Positions 7,585 to 15,892 of a stretch of 46,598 nucleotides of DNA are shown here, in pieces. The notes beneath the pieces are model-generated. The model was not told where the DNA came from and searched no databases. It was given only the letters and a program-made list of their open reading frames with translations. Source of the DNA: a virus; the IMG/VR virus record IMGVR_UViG_3300050821_023944, positions 1 to 46,598 of that record; one strand, 5' to 3'. A program made the position numbers and the translations under genes. Numbering within the stretch: the stretch's first letter is position 1; each line of letters opens with the position of its first letter.

Positions 7585-7844
7585 CGCATTCTTTCTGGTG
7601 GCTGATCGTTGACGCGCTCGCGGTCTACCGGCTCGCCATCCTCATCACCAAGGACTCGATCACTCAGCCGATCCGCGACGCTGCGGGCGAACGCATGGTG
7701 CTGTTCTTGACATGTCCCTGGTGCGTTGGCATCTGGATCGCCGGCGCCATAGTCGTCCTGACTCGCTTCGTACCATCAGCATGGCAGTACGCCGCATTCG
7801 CCTTGGCATTGTCGGGCGTCACAGGTTTCCTGGCGGAGCGATAG
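7581..7844 (+). CDS. DUF1360-type small membrane protein
   Basis: GTG start overlapping the previous stop. The motif order DALAVYRLAILITKDSIT...LTCPWCVGIWIAG matches the DUF1360 family of small phage and bacterial membrane proteins: YRL, then a T-x-D segment, then a CPWCxGxW motif. A predicted membrane helix covers VGIWIAGAIVVLTRFV and a second covers AAFALALSGVTGFL. Function is unknown in the family. It sits immediately upstream of the portal, as often seen in actinophages. Confidence 0.8.
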   Translation: MTHSFWWLIVDALAVYRLAILITKDSITQPIRDAAGERMVLFLTCPWCVGIWIAGAIVVLTRFVPSAWQYAAFALALSGVTGFLAER

Positions 7845-7847
7845 CCG

Positions 7848-10373
7848 ATGGCCAAGCGCCGGCTGGCCCTCAGGCGAAAGGCGACACCCCAACGCCAACC
7901 AGGACTACGAGTCCTAACCGCCTCTTCACGCCGTCTTGACCTGAAGAACAAGACGGAGGCACGCCAGTTCCGTGCACTTCGACAAGGCTGGCAAGCAGAC
8001 GCCTGGAACGCTAGGGACTCGATAGGCGAGCTGCGATACGCCGTCCAGTTCCTAGCAAACAGCGCATCGAGGATGCGTCTGTTTGTTGCTGCGGAGCCGA
8101 GCGAAGGTGAGTCAGACGACCCGATCTCCCTGGACAAGGTCGAGGGCGTTCCCCCCGAGGTCGCTGAAGTTGCGACGCAAGCAATGCGAGATCTCGGACG
8201 CGGCAAGCTCGCACTGAAAAACCTCCTCAAGGCGCAAAGCACAAACGTCTCAGTGGCCGGCGAGTGCTTCCTACTCGGCCAAACCGACCCGGAAACCGGG
8301 GAAGAACACTGGTCCATCCGCTCCACTGACGAGATCGTGGCGAAGGATGAGGCGTGGTGGATGCGCGAGATCCCCGACGGTCCACAGGGGATCATTCCGT
8401 GGGTCAAGCTCGACCCGGAACTGACGGTCGTCTCACGCATCTGGGTGCCGCATCCCAGGTTCGGGCTACTCGCGGATTCCGCAGTCAAGGCAATCCTCGA
8501 CGATCTGGATAGCCTCGGAATCCTGCGCCGCGGCATCCGTGCTGACGCTAAGTCTCGTCTTGGGCGAGGTGTCCTGCTCGTGCCGGAGGAGGCAATCCTC
8601 AAGACTCCGACCGACGACAACGAAGACCCTCAGGCGGACCCGGTCTTCGATGCGATCACCCGCGCGCTGATGGAGCCCATCTCCGATGAGGGTGTCGCTT
8701 CTGCTGTCGCACCGATAGCGATCCGTGCACCTGCGGAAGCTCTCAAGGAGTTCAGGCATCTGACGTTCGCACAGCCGTTTGAAGAGCAGGCCGCGAAGGC
8801 CCGCGAAGAGCTGATCGGGATCATCGCCACCAGCATCGACCTCCCCAAGGAGGTCATCATGGGAATGGCCGATCTAAACCACTGGACATCGTGGCAGGTC
8901 GACGACAACACGTTCAGGTATCACGTCGAGCCGCACGTCATCGGACTCTGCGACGGCCTCACCGGCGCTTATCTACGACCATATCTCAAGGCTGCTGGCG
9001 TCGATCCCGAATGGGTCCGACGGCTCGTCATCTGGTACGACCCGACCGAGCTCGTCACCCACCCTGACCGGACAGCCGATGCCGAAAAGGCTCACGCCGC
9101 GTTCGTCATCAGCGACGAGGCATATCGGGACGCCGCGGGTTTCACCGACGCGGACAAGCCAAGCGTCGAGGAGCTTGAGTTTCGTCAGTTCCAGCACATT
9201 CGGACAATGCCCCCGAACCTCCTCATGGAGTTCGCGCGCCGCGCAGACCCCACGCTTGTCGTGCCGCCGATCACAGTTGCGGGCACCATTCCAGGTATCA
9301 AGCCCGGCGGTGTCGACGCTGGACCTCCCGCATCAGTCGCACCCACCGGCGGGCTGCCGTCGTCGCCAACCTCGCCGGTTGGGCAGCCGCCGGTGGGTGA
9401 AGACGATCCACCTGCCGACCAGCCCGCCCAAGGACCACCACCGATCACCGCGTCGGGCTACTCGAACGCTCAGACGGTTCGTCTGTCACGCAAGCTCGCC
9501 TCGATCGACAGGGATCTCCGGGCACGACTCCAAACAGCAGCGAACGCGGCGATGCTCCGTCAGCTCGAGCGTGCCGGCGCGAAGCTCCGCACCAAGGTCG
9601 CGAAGGACGAGACACTGCGCACGAAGATCGCTCACCGTCCAAACGAGCGTGTACCCGCGATCTTGGGTGAATCGCTCGTAGCAGCGACCGGGCTATCTTC
9701 GGCGGATTTGATGGGTAGCGATGATTGGTCTGGTCTGAAGGCCCAGTTCTACAGTTGGACCGAGACCGCGCAGAAGCAAGCGATTGCCACAGCCATCCGC
9801 ATCGGTTCGCTCGCGGAAGACGCCGATGCTGTCAAGGCTGCGGAAGCCGCAATGGCCACAGGCCGCGACTTGGGTTGGGAAGTCCTCACGAACGCACTCA
9901 CCAACCTCGGCCACCATCTCCTCTACAACCCCGACCCGAACGTCGGCCCCGGCGACTGGGCGGACCTGAACCCCGACACGCTCGTACCCACCGGCACGAT
10001 CCGAGCAGCACTCGGAGTAGCGGGCGGGGGAGACCTCGGGATCATCCCTGGCAGCGAAAGCACGATCGCACTCGGCTCCCCGATAGGCCAGATCGGGACG
10101 GGAGCGACGATCACCGAACTGATCGAAAGCTCAGGGACCGTCGAACAGGACAAATACGAATGGGATCACGGGCCGAGCCTCAACCCATTCGAGCCACACC
10201 TCAACCTAGACGGAACGGACTTCGCGAGCTTCGACAGCGAAGCCCTAACGAACGGCACCGGCTTTCCTGACAACGCCTACTACTTCCCGGGCGACCACGA
10301 AGGCTGCTCATGCGATTTCACCCCCTTGTGGGTGCAGGCGGAAACCGAATCATCAACCGAAGGAGAGTCATGA
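7848..10373 (+). CDS. portal protein fused to a MuF-like C-terminal domain
   Basis: 841 residues, much longer than a normal portal (about 450-520). Residues 20-470 follow the HK97/SPP1 portal pattern: wing and stem sequences, and a clip region with SIDLPKEVIMGM and DDNTFRYHVEPHVIGLC. Residues 475-540 are a Pro/Gly-rich linker. Residues 545-830 are helical, then end in YYFPGDHEGCSCDFTPLW, like the His/Cys motif closing MuF-type minor head domains. One polypeptide probably supplies both the packaging ring and an internal head protein. The stop overlaps a duplicated ATG. Confidence 0.9.
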   Translation: MAKRRLALRRKATPQRQPGLRVLTASSRRLDLKNKTEARQFRALRQGWQADAWNARDSIGELRYAVQFLANSASRMRLFVAAEPSEGESDDPISLDKVEGVPPEVAEVATQAMRDLGRGKLALKNLLKAQSTNVSVAGECFLLGQTDPETGEEHWSIRSTDEIVAKDEAWWMREIPDGPQGIIPWVKLDPELTVVSRIWVPHPRFGLLADSAVKAILDDLDSLGILRRGIRADAKSRLGRGVLLVPEEAILKTPTDDNEDPQADPVFDAITRALMEPISDEGVASAVAPIAIRAPAEALKEFRHLTFAQPFEEQAAKAREELIGIIATSIDLPKEVIMGMADLNHWTSWQVDDNTFRYHVEPHVIGLCDGLTGAYLRPYLKAAGVDPEWVRRLVIWYDPTELVTHPDRTADAEKAHAAFVISDEAYRDAAGFTDADKPSVEELEFRQFQHIRTMPPNLLMEFARRADPTLVVPPITVAGTIPGIKPGGVDAGPPASVAPTGGLPSSPTSPVGQPPVGEDDPPADQPAQGPPPITASGYSNAQTVRLSRKLASIDRDLRARLQTAANAAMLRQLERAGAKLRTKVAKDETLRTKIAHRPNERVPAILGESLVAATGLSSADLMGSDDWSGLKAQFYSWTETAQKQAIATAIRIGSLAEDADAVKAAEAAMATGRDLGWEVLTNALTNLGHHLLYNPDPNVGPGDWADLNPDTLVPTGTIRAALGVAGGGDLGIIPGSESTIALGSPIGQIGTGATITELIESSGTVEQDKYEWDHGPSLNPFEPHLNLDGTDFASFDSEALTNGTGFPDNAYYFPGDHEGCSCDFTPLWVQAETESSTEGES

Positions 10374-10446
10374 CCGTTTACGACCTGATCCATGAAACCG
10401 AATCATCAACCGAAGGAGAGTCATGACCGTTTACGACCTGATCCAT
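10341..10446 (+). repeat. perfect 53-bp tandem duplication
   Basis: Two identical 53-bp copies lie head to tail (10341-10393 and 10394-10446). Each contains the last codons of the portal gene, its aaggagag Shine-Dalgarno, an ATGA junction and the first eight codons of the next gene (MTVYDLIH). The unit length is not a multiple of three. As a result, translation from the first ATG runs into the portal-tail frame of the second copy. Confidence 0.97.
10370..10426 (+). CDS. 18-aa chimeric mini-ORF made by the duplication
   Basis: From the first ATG the reading is MTVYDLIH followed by ETESSTEGES, i.e. the N-terminus of the downstream gene joined to the C-terminal tail of the portal. It ends in TGA at 10424-10426, overlapping the second ATG. 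It has its own Shine-Dalgarno, so it may be translated. It is more likely a by-product than a functional peptide. Confidence 0.4.
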   Translation: MTVYDLIHETESSTEGES

Positions 10447-10620
10447 AAGCTCTCGCAGTATCCGGCGGACACCAAGGTCATGGTGGCCCAGGACTGGAGT
10501 GAGCCACTCGTTGACGATGAGTATTTGATAATCGAAGGCGATCCGACGCTCGCGATCCACGGTACCGGCCATGCGATCCGCCCGGACGAGCTTGCGCGGC
10601 TCACGGCCGCAACGGCATAA
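10423..10620 (+). CDS. hypothetical protein, 65 aa
   Basis: Starts at the second copy of the duplicated ATG, with aaggagag at normal spacing. Sequence MTVYDLIHKLSQYPAD then VMVAQDWSEPLVDDEYLIIEGDP: a small alpha/beta protein with an acidic middle. Short proteins opening with TVxDLIxxLSQYPxDxxV are common in phages and mobile elements, but their function is not known to me. It sits between portal and protease, with 27 bases before the next gene. Confidence 0.65.
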   Translation: MTVYDLIHKLSQYPADTKVMVAQDWSEPLVDDEYLIIEGDPTLAIHGTGHAIRPDELARLTAATA

Positions 10621-10647
10621 GCCACGACGAATAGGGAGGCGATCACA

Positions 10648-12654
10648 ATGAAGAAGCGCAAACTCTCCAACCCGCATTCGCGTGCGGAGCTGATCGCCTC
10701 CTACGCCTACGGCGAAGGGTCGGCTAAGCCACCCGTCGAACCGAAGCCCAACGAAAAGAAAGAGCCGGCCACCGACCCGGACGCGGAAGTCAGCGCGGCC
10801 CTCGACGCTGCGAAGGCTGCTGTAGACAAGGCTGTCAAGCTCCAAGAAGCGGACCCTGACGGCACGACCGATCCGCACGACAAGGCTGTGCTCGAAGGGC
10901 TGGCGCCTACCACCGATCCGATCGACGAGAACGGCAACGTAGACGACGAACATGCCTGCACCAACCCTGACTGCAACCACCTCGCCTCAGCCCACGCCGA
11001 CACCCCAGACGGCAAGAACCGTGGCCCATGCTCGATGCAGGGCTGCGAGTGTCCCGCGATGGAGGTCAGCAGCGAACACAACGAAACCGAAGGGGAAGCT
11101 GAAGGCGATGGCGATGAACCCGAGATCGGCAAGGAAGATACTGCTGCGTCGGGCGACGCTTTCGCCACGGTTGTACCAGCCGAGCCCGAGGCGCGGGCGC
11201 CAACGGAGGCCGCGCCGGACCCGAACCTGAACGCTCCACCGGCTGTCGAGCCCGGTGAAGCGATGGGACCCGAATTCTCCGGCGTCCTCATCATCGAGGG
11301 CCAACCCACCGGTGATGGTCGCGAAATCGCACCCGAAGCACTCACCTGGCGCGATCCCCCGCTCCCGCTGATGGGCCTAAAGACCGAAATCCATGATCCC
11401 GAGGGTTTCGACATGAACGACCCCGCAGTCATCGCGGGACGCATCGACACCCTCACCCGCGAACCCGGCGAAGGCAACACGCAGCTCATCAAGATCAAAG
11501 GGTTCTATCTCGCCAACGAGGACGGCATGTACTTCGCCGACCTCACAGAGGCAATGGGTCGGATCGGCATGTCAGGCGACGTCGCGATCCAAGCATCTGA
11601 GGTCACGGTCGAGGACGTAGACGAGATGGGCTTCCCGACCGACATGAGCGAGGTCCTGACCGAGGGCACCATCATGGGCGGCACAGCCTGCCCATTCCCT
11701 GCTTTCCAGGGCGCCTATATCGTTCTCGGTGACGGTACGGACACTGCTGAAGCGAAAGCTATCCCACAGCAGACTGAGACACCAGAAGTGCCCGATCAAC
11801 CACCCGCTGCCGTGACGGCTGGCGGCCAGTTGATCCACTGGATGACCTACGAGGAGTGTGAGCCCTGCTCCCAAGGCGTAGAGGTGATCGTCGCCTCCGG
11901 CGCTGGTCCGACTAGGCCACCGAAGTCGTGGTTTGAGGACCCAAACTTCACCGAGGGTGACGGGCGACTAGTCGAGATATTGGACCGTCGTGGGAAGCGT
12001 GCGCTCGGCGGCAAGTTTGCCTGTCCACTCACCATCGAGGCGAACGGCCGGGTCTACGGGCATATCGCACCTTGGGGTATCTGCCACACCGGGATCGACG
12101 GCCAGTGCATCCTCGCACCACGCTCCGCTGTTGATTACACCCACTTCAAGCGCGGCCAACATATCCTCACTGCTGAGGGAGAGAAGGTACGTGTGGGTGT
12201 CCTGACAGCCGACGCCGGCCATGCCGCCACCAAACTATCCGCATCCGCGGCAATGGCGCATTACGACAACAGCGCATGGGCTGCCGCAGACGTAAATGCC
12301 GGCAATGACGAGTACGGCATCTGGATCGCTGGTGCGGTTAGGCCAGACGCCACCGAGGCACAAATACGCGCTCTAACCGCTGCAAGCATCTCCGGTGACT
12401 GGCGTGAGATCGGTGGCCAGCTCGAGCTAGTCGCCGCGCTCTGCGTCAACCAGCCCGGTTTCCCTCTCGCTGTTGTGGCGGCCGGGAAACGCGAGAGCCT
12501 CGTCGCTTACGGTGGCGGTGTGATGCACCGACTCAAGCATCCCGTCCAACCGGCACAACCCGAGGGTGACATCGCCCTCCGTGCAGCCATGGGACCTCTC
12601 CTCGGTGAGGCCAAGAGTAGGGCGCGCGAGCGCATCGCAGCACTCACCAGCTAA
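10648..12654 (+). CDS. capsid maturation protease with scaffold-like N-terminus
   Basis: 668 residues. Residues 20-210 are low-complexity, acidic and Ala/Pro-rich (scaffold-like). They contain a knuckle C-x4-C-x2-H-x4-H followed by C-x4-C-x-C around residues 102-136. From about residue 215 the actinophage capsid protease signature starts (FSGVLIIEGQPTGDGR, ALTWRDPPLPL). The C-terminal half has APWGICHTGIDGQCI, GHAATKLSASAAMAHYDN, WAAADVNAGNDEYGIWIAGA and SGDWREIGGQLELVA, all typical of the family. It should cleave scaffold and capsid delta domains during head maturation. Exact catalytic residues cannot be fixed by eye. Confidence 0.8.
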   Translation: MKKRKLSNPHSRAELIASYAYGEGSAKPPVEPKPNEKKEPATDPDAEVSAALDAAKAAVDKAVKLQEADPDGTTDPHDKAVLEGLAPTTDPIDENGNVDDEHACTNPDCNHLASAHADTPDGKNRGPCSMQGCECPAMEVSSEHNETEGEAEGDGDEPEIGKEDTAASGDAFATVVPAEPEARAPTEAAPDPNLNAPPAVEPGEAMGPEFSGVLIIEGQPTGDGREIAPEALTWRDPPLPLMGLKTEIHDPEGFDMNDPAVIAGRIDTLTREPGEGNTQLIKIKGFYLANEDGMYFADLTEAMGRIGMSGDVAIQASEVTVEDVDEMGFPTDMSEVLTEGTIMGGTACPFPAFQGAYIVLGDGTDTAEAKAIPQQTETPEVPDQPPAAVTAGGQLIHWMTYEECEPCSQGVEVIVASGAGPTRPPKSWFEDPNFTEGDGRLVEILDRRGKRALGGKFACPLTIEANGRVYGHIAPWGICHTGIDGQCILAPRSAVDYTHFKRGQHILTAEGEKVRVGVLTADAGHAATKLSASAAMAHYDNSAWAAADVNAGNDEYGIWIAGAVRPDATEAQIRALTAASISGDWREIGGQLELVAALCVNQPGFPLAVVAAGKRESLVAYGGGVMHRLKHPVQPAQPEGDIALRAAMGPLLGEAKSRARERIAALTS

Positions 12655-12818
12655 CCCAGTTTTCACCTCACACAAGTTCCCGCCTGGGAGCCTGCTATAA
12701 GTTTCGGCACGGTCGTAATAGCGGCTGGTCGTCACGCATAGCGGACTCCCTCAAGACGCAACGGCATAGCCGGGGAGCGTCACCTCGTAACTCATCGAGC
12801 CCTGAAGGAGTCCCCGCT
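12655..12818 (+). promoter_or_regulatory. structured leader of the major capsid gene
   Basis: This 164-base gap is the longest in the head operon. It holds TATAAG at 12696-12701, a possible -10 without a convincing -35. Two arms, CATAGCGGACTCC (from 12737) and CATAGCCGGGGA (12765-12776), can each pair with the segment GGAGTCCCCGCTATG at 12807-12821. That segment contains the capsid Shine-Dalgarno and ATG. Mutually exclusive hairpins could therefore mask or expose the start. Pairing is visible in the sequence; regulation is inferred. Confidence 0.55.
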
Positions 12819-14537
12819 ATGGACCGCATCAACGAACTACTTGAGAACCTGACGACCCTCTCCGACGAGGAGCTGACAGAGCTACGCTCGGCCATCTCCG
12901 ACGAGTTCGGCCGCCTAGACGGCGAGGCCACGACCGTCGAGAACGTCGCCCTCATGAACAAACTCGCCGACGCTGGCGACCAGGTCATGGCGGAGTCCGC
13001 AAACCGCGAGGCCGCACAACAGCAGGCCGAGGCCGACAAGGAGTCCGCCCGCCAACGCATCGCCGCCCTCAACGGTGAAACCGAAGACGAGCCCGAGGCA
13101 GAGCTCGAGGTCCCCGAGGCCGAAGAGAAAGAGGACGATGAGGATGAGCCCGAGGCGGAGACGGAGGAGTCCGTCGAGGAGCCCGAGGCCGTCGTCGCCA
13201 CAGGTGCCGTCGCTCGAATGGCCGCCCGCCAAGGGAAAGCCAAACCAAGCCCCGAGGCCGAGTCGCCTACCGGCACTGCCCTTGTTGCTGCCGCCGGCTA
13301 CCAGGCCGGACGTCCAGTCACAGACAGAAGGGATCTCGGCCAGATGCTCGGCGAGGTGGCGTGGCAGCAGGTCAGCGGAAACCTCCTCAACCAGAAGGTG
13401 ATCGTCGCCTCAGCCAAATTCGAGTACCCCGAGGATCGAATCCTCGGCCCCGACGCACAGCGCAACACGGAGCTGATGGAGGCCATCGCGGGAATAAACG
13501 CGCCACGCTACGACCGCCAGACCGGTGCTCTCGTCGCATCCGGGGGCATCTGCCAGCCCGGGAACGTGGACTATTCCATTCCAACGCTTGCGTCTGCTGA
13601 GCGTCCCCTGAAGGAAGGCCTCACGGCTTTCGAGGTGACGCGCGGCGCCCTGCGGTTCATCAAGCCCGGCGATCTCGCTGAATGGGAATCCGCCACGGGG
13701 ATCTGGACTGAGGTGACCGACGCTGAACCAGCTGGTGCTACGAAGCCTGTGAAGGTGATGGTCTGCGGTGAAGAAGTCGAGGTGTTCGTTGAGGCCGTCT
13801 CGACGCGGCTCGGGTTCGGCAACATGCAGTCACGGTTCGCCCCCGAGCAGATCGCCGCGAATACCGACCTCGCTTTCGCGGCGGCTGCGAGGGTCGCGGA
13901 GAACAATCTCCTCAAGCTGATCAGCGAAGTCGCGGTTGCGGATCAGACCAGCGGAGCCCTGTTGGGTGCCACCCGTGACCTGATCACGGTGATCGACCAG
14001 ACGGTCGCCGCATACAGATGGCTACACCGTCTGTCCGACTCGCAGGCCCTCACCGCGATCTTCCCGGCATGGTTGCGGGCGATCATCAAGACCGACATTG
14101 CTCGCGAAATCGGGCACAGCCAGAACGACGGTTGGAACGCATTGATGATCTCCGACCAGCAAGTCGACGATCTGATTACTGCGCACGGTGTCAACCCGAT
14201 CTGGCACATGGACGGTCAGGCCGCGAAAGGCAGCGAATGGCCACTCCAGGGCTTCGCAGCCCCGACAGCCAAAGGTGCGGTTGTGAAATATCCGACGAAG
14301 CTGCTCTGGTATTTCTTCGCCGAGGGTCAGATCCAGTTCCTCGACGGTGGCCGCTTGGACCTCGGCGTCGTCAGAGATGCGACCCTGGATGCGACGAACG
14401 ATTATGAGACGTTCGTCGAGACGTTCGAGGGGATCGCGGACCGTGGGTTCGCCAACGGCGTGCTCCAGCTCTCCACCGAACTCTGTGCCAACGGTGGAAC
14501 AGCCGGCACGATCGCCACTGCCGGCGACTGCGCCTAA
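12819..14537 (+). CDS. major capsid protein (HK97-fold) with long acidic delta domain
   Basis: 572 residues. Residues 1-135 form a helical coiled coil and then a very acidic Glu/Pro/Asp tract (EAEEKEDDEDEPEAETEES), fitting a scaffolding delta domain to be removed by the upstream protease. Residues about 150-572 form the shell domain, with the DLGQMLGEVAWQQV segment, an E-loop and a long spine-helix region (EQIAANTDLAFAAAARVAE). A C-terminal A-domain stretch follows (TKLLWYFFAEGQIQFLDGGRLDLGVVRD). AAGGAG lies 8 bases before ATG. Place in the operon and size agree with actinophage capsids. Confidence 0.85.
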   Translation: MDRINELLENLTTLSDEELTELRSAISDEFGRLDGEATTVENVALMNKLADAGDQVMAESANREAAQQQAEADKESARQRIAALNGETEDEPEAELEVPEAEEKEDDEDEPEAETEESVEEPEAVVATGAVARMAARQGKAKPSPEAESPTGTALVAAAGYQAGRPVTDRRDLGQMLGEVAWQQVSGNLLNQKVIVASAKFEYPEDRILGPDAQRNTELMEAIAGINAPRYDRQTGALVASGGICQPGNVDYSIPTLASAERPLKEGLTAFEVTRGALRFIKPGDLAEWESATGIWTEVTDAEPAGATKPVKVMVCGEEVEVFVEAVSTRLGFGNMQSRFAPEQIAANTDLAFAAAARVAENNLLKLISEVAVADQTSGALLGATRDLITVIDQTVAAYRWLHRLSDSQALTAIFPAWLRAIIKTDIAREIGHSQNDGWNALMISDQQVDDLITAHGVNPIWHMDGQAAKGSEWPLQGFAAPTAKGAVVKYPTKLLWYFFAEGQIQFLDGGRLDLGVVRDATLDATNDYETFVETFEGIADRGFANGVLQLSTELCANGGTAGTIATAGDCA

Positions 14538-14582
14538 ACCGCACTAGTAAGAAGTCGGAGCGGATAAGGGAGGGATTGCGAT

Positions 14583-15872
14583 ATGACCAGCACGCGCTTG
14601 GCGGTACCTGTTCCCGCGATCCCTCCCGAACCGCCAGTAATCACACTCCTCGACTCAGCACTCAGACCAGACAAGACGACAGACCCCAGCGGACAGCCGC
14701 TCGATGCGATCACGCCAGAGCAGATGGCGGCACTCCCACCTGATCTCAGGGCTGAGCTTGAGGCCCGCAAAGGCGACTACTGGCTGAAGGGCATCACCTA
14801 TGCGCCAGAGAACCATTGGCCAGTCGAGCTACGCGACGCCTGCGACGGGTCGAGTATCGACCTGCCGCCAATCCCGGCCCCTCGCGGCTTGACACTCACC
14901 GAAGAGGCCGGCGGCACGGTCAAAGCAGAAGAACTCGAATACCAGGTGACCGGCAAGAACGCCAACGGAGAGACCACCGCCCTGGCCGCAGTCAAAATCA
15001 CGCCCTCCAAAGAAGGGTCTGTCAAGCTCACCTGGGAAAAGGACAACGAGACCGCCCAATACAAGATTTACGGTCGAGCGAAAGGCAGCCTGAAACTCAT
15101 CAAGACGGTGGGTCCGTTCGACGACGATGAAGCTGCCGAATGGGTAGATAACGGGTCACTCGCGCCGGGTTCACCCAAACCACCATCATCCAACACCACG
15201 GGCGGTGGGGGCTCCTACACCAACCTGCCGAACGTCATCGCGATCCCCTACGGCATGGTCGCCGAGGATTACTGCAACACGTTCAGCTTCGACGCCCGCG
15301 ACTTCAAGGGCCGCGCCGAACGCCTCCTCGAGAACGGCAAGTACCAGGCTACGGAGAAAGAGTTCTGGACCGGCACCCTCGCACAAGCCAAGGGCCTGCC
15401 AAACAACTACCTGGCGAAGGAAGGCACCGCAACCAACCTCACACCAGGGACCGTCCCGTCGATCGAACGCGGGCTGGAGATCATGCAGGCCGCGCTCAGC
15501 GAATGCGGCTTCGGCGGTAGGGGCATGATCCACGTCCAACGCCAAGCTGCACCAAACCTGCTGCGTACCCGCCGGGTAGGGAATCTGTTGCTTGACATGT
15601 TCGACAACATCGTCGTCCCTGGCGTCGGCTACACAGGCACAGGACCAGGTGGTGTCGAACCGAAACCCGGCTGTTCGTTCATCTACGCCACCGACATGGT
15701 CGCCGCGCGGGTCGAGGACGAGTGCCAGGTCTTCACCGAGACGTTCGCTGAAGCGACCGACTGGTCACAGGGCGGGGAACCGAACACGATCCGGATGCGC
15801 GCCCAAAAGTTCGCGATCGCCTATTTCGACGCCGCGTGCTGTTTCTGCACCGAAGTAGAACTACAAAAATAG
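14583..15872 (+). CDS. structural protein with inserted FN3/Ig-like domain, 429 aa
   Basis: Good Shine-Dalgarno (gggaggg) 8-10 bases before ATG. Residues 1-95 and 215-429 look like one structural domain. Between them, residues about 100-195 form an FN3/Ig-like insert (GLTLTEEAGG, YQVTGKNANGETTA, GSVKLTWEKDNETAQYKIYG). The C-terminal part has NTFSFDARDFKGRAERLL and several cysteines near the end (DAACCFCTEVELQK). It lies between capsid and probable tail-tube genes, so a second head or head-surface protein is likely. No exact family is assigned. The insert could bind cells or mucus glycans. Confidence 0.7.
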   Translation: MTSTRLAVPVPAIPPEPPVITLLDSALRPDKTTDPSGQPLDAITPEQMAALPPDLRAELEARKGDYWLKGITYAPENHWPVELRDACDGSSIDLPPIPAPRGLTLTEEAGGTVKAEELEYQVTGKNANGETTALAAVKITPSKEGSVKLTWEKDNETAQYKIYGRAKGSLKLIKTVGPFDDDEAAEWVDNGSLAPGSPKPPSSNTTGGGGSYTNLPNVIAIPYGMVAEDYCNTFSFDARDFKGRAERLLENGKYQATEKEFWTGTLAQAKGLPNNYLAKEGTATNLTPGTVPSIERGLEIMQAALSECGFGGRGMIHVQRQAAPNLLRTRRVGNLLLDMFDNIVVPGVGYTGTGPGGVEPKPGCSFIYATDMVAARVEDECQVFTETFAEATDWSQGGEPNTIRMRAQKFAIAYFDAACCFCTEVELQK

Positions 15873-15892
15873 TCAATTCAAGGAGTTAGCAG

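Noticed and set aside
7664-8620. 318-aa minus-strand ORF opposite the portal
   Set aside because: Ser/Arg-rich low-complexity reading of a GC3-biased gene on the other strand; the portal frame has family motifs.
10707-11498. 263-aa minus-strand ORF opposite the capsid protease
   Set aside because: Ser/Gly-rich shadow of an acidic Ala/Pro/Glu region; no start signal.
12696-12701. TATAAG as a definite capsid promoter
   Set aside because: No -35 match at usable distance; kept only as a possibility within the leader feature.
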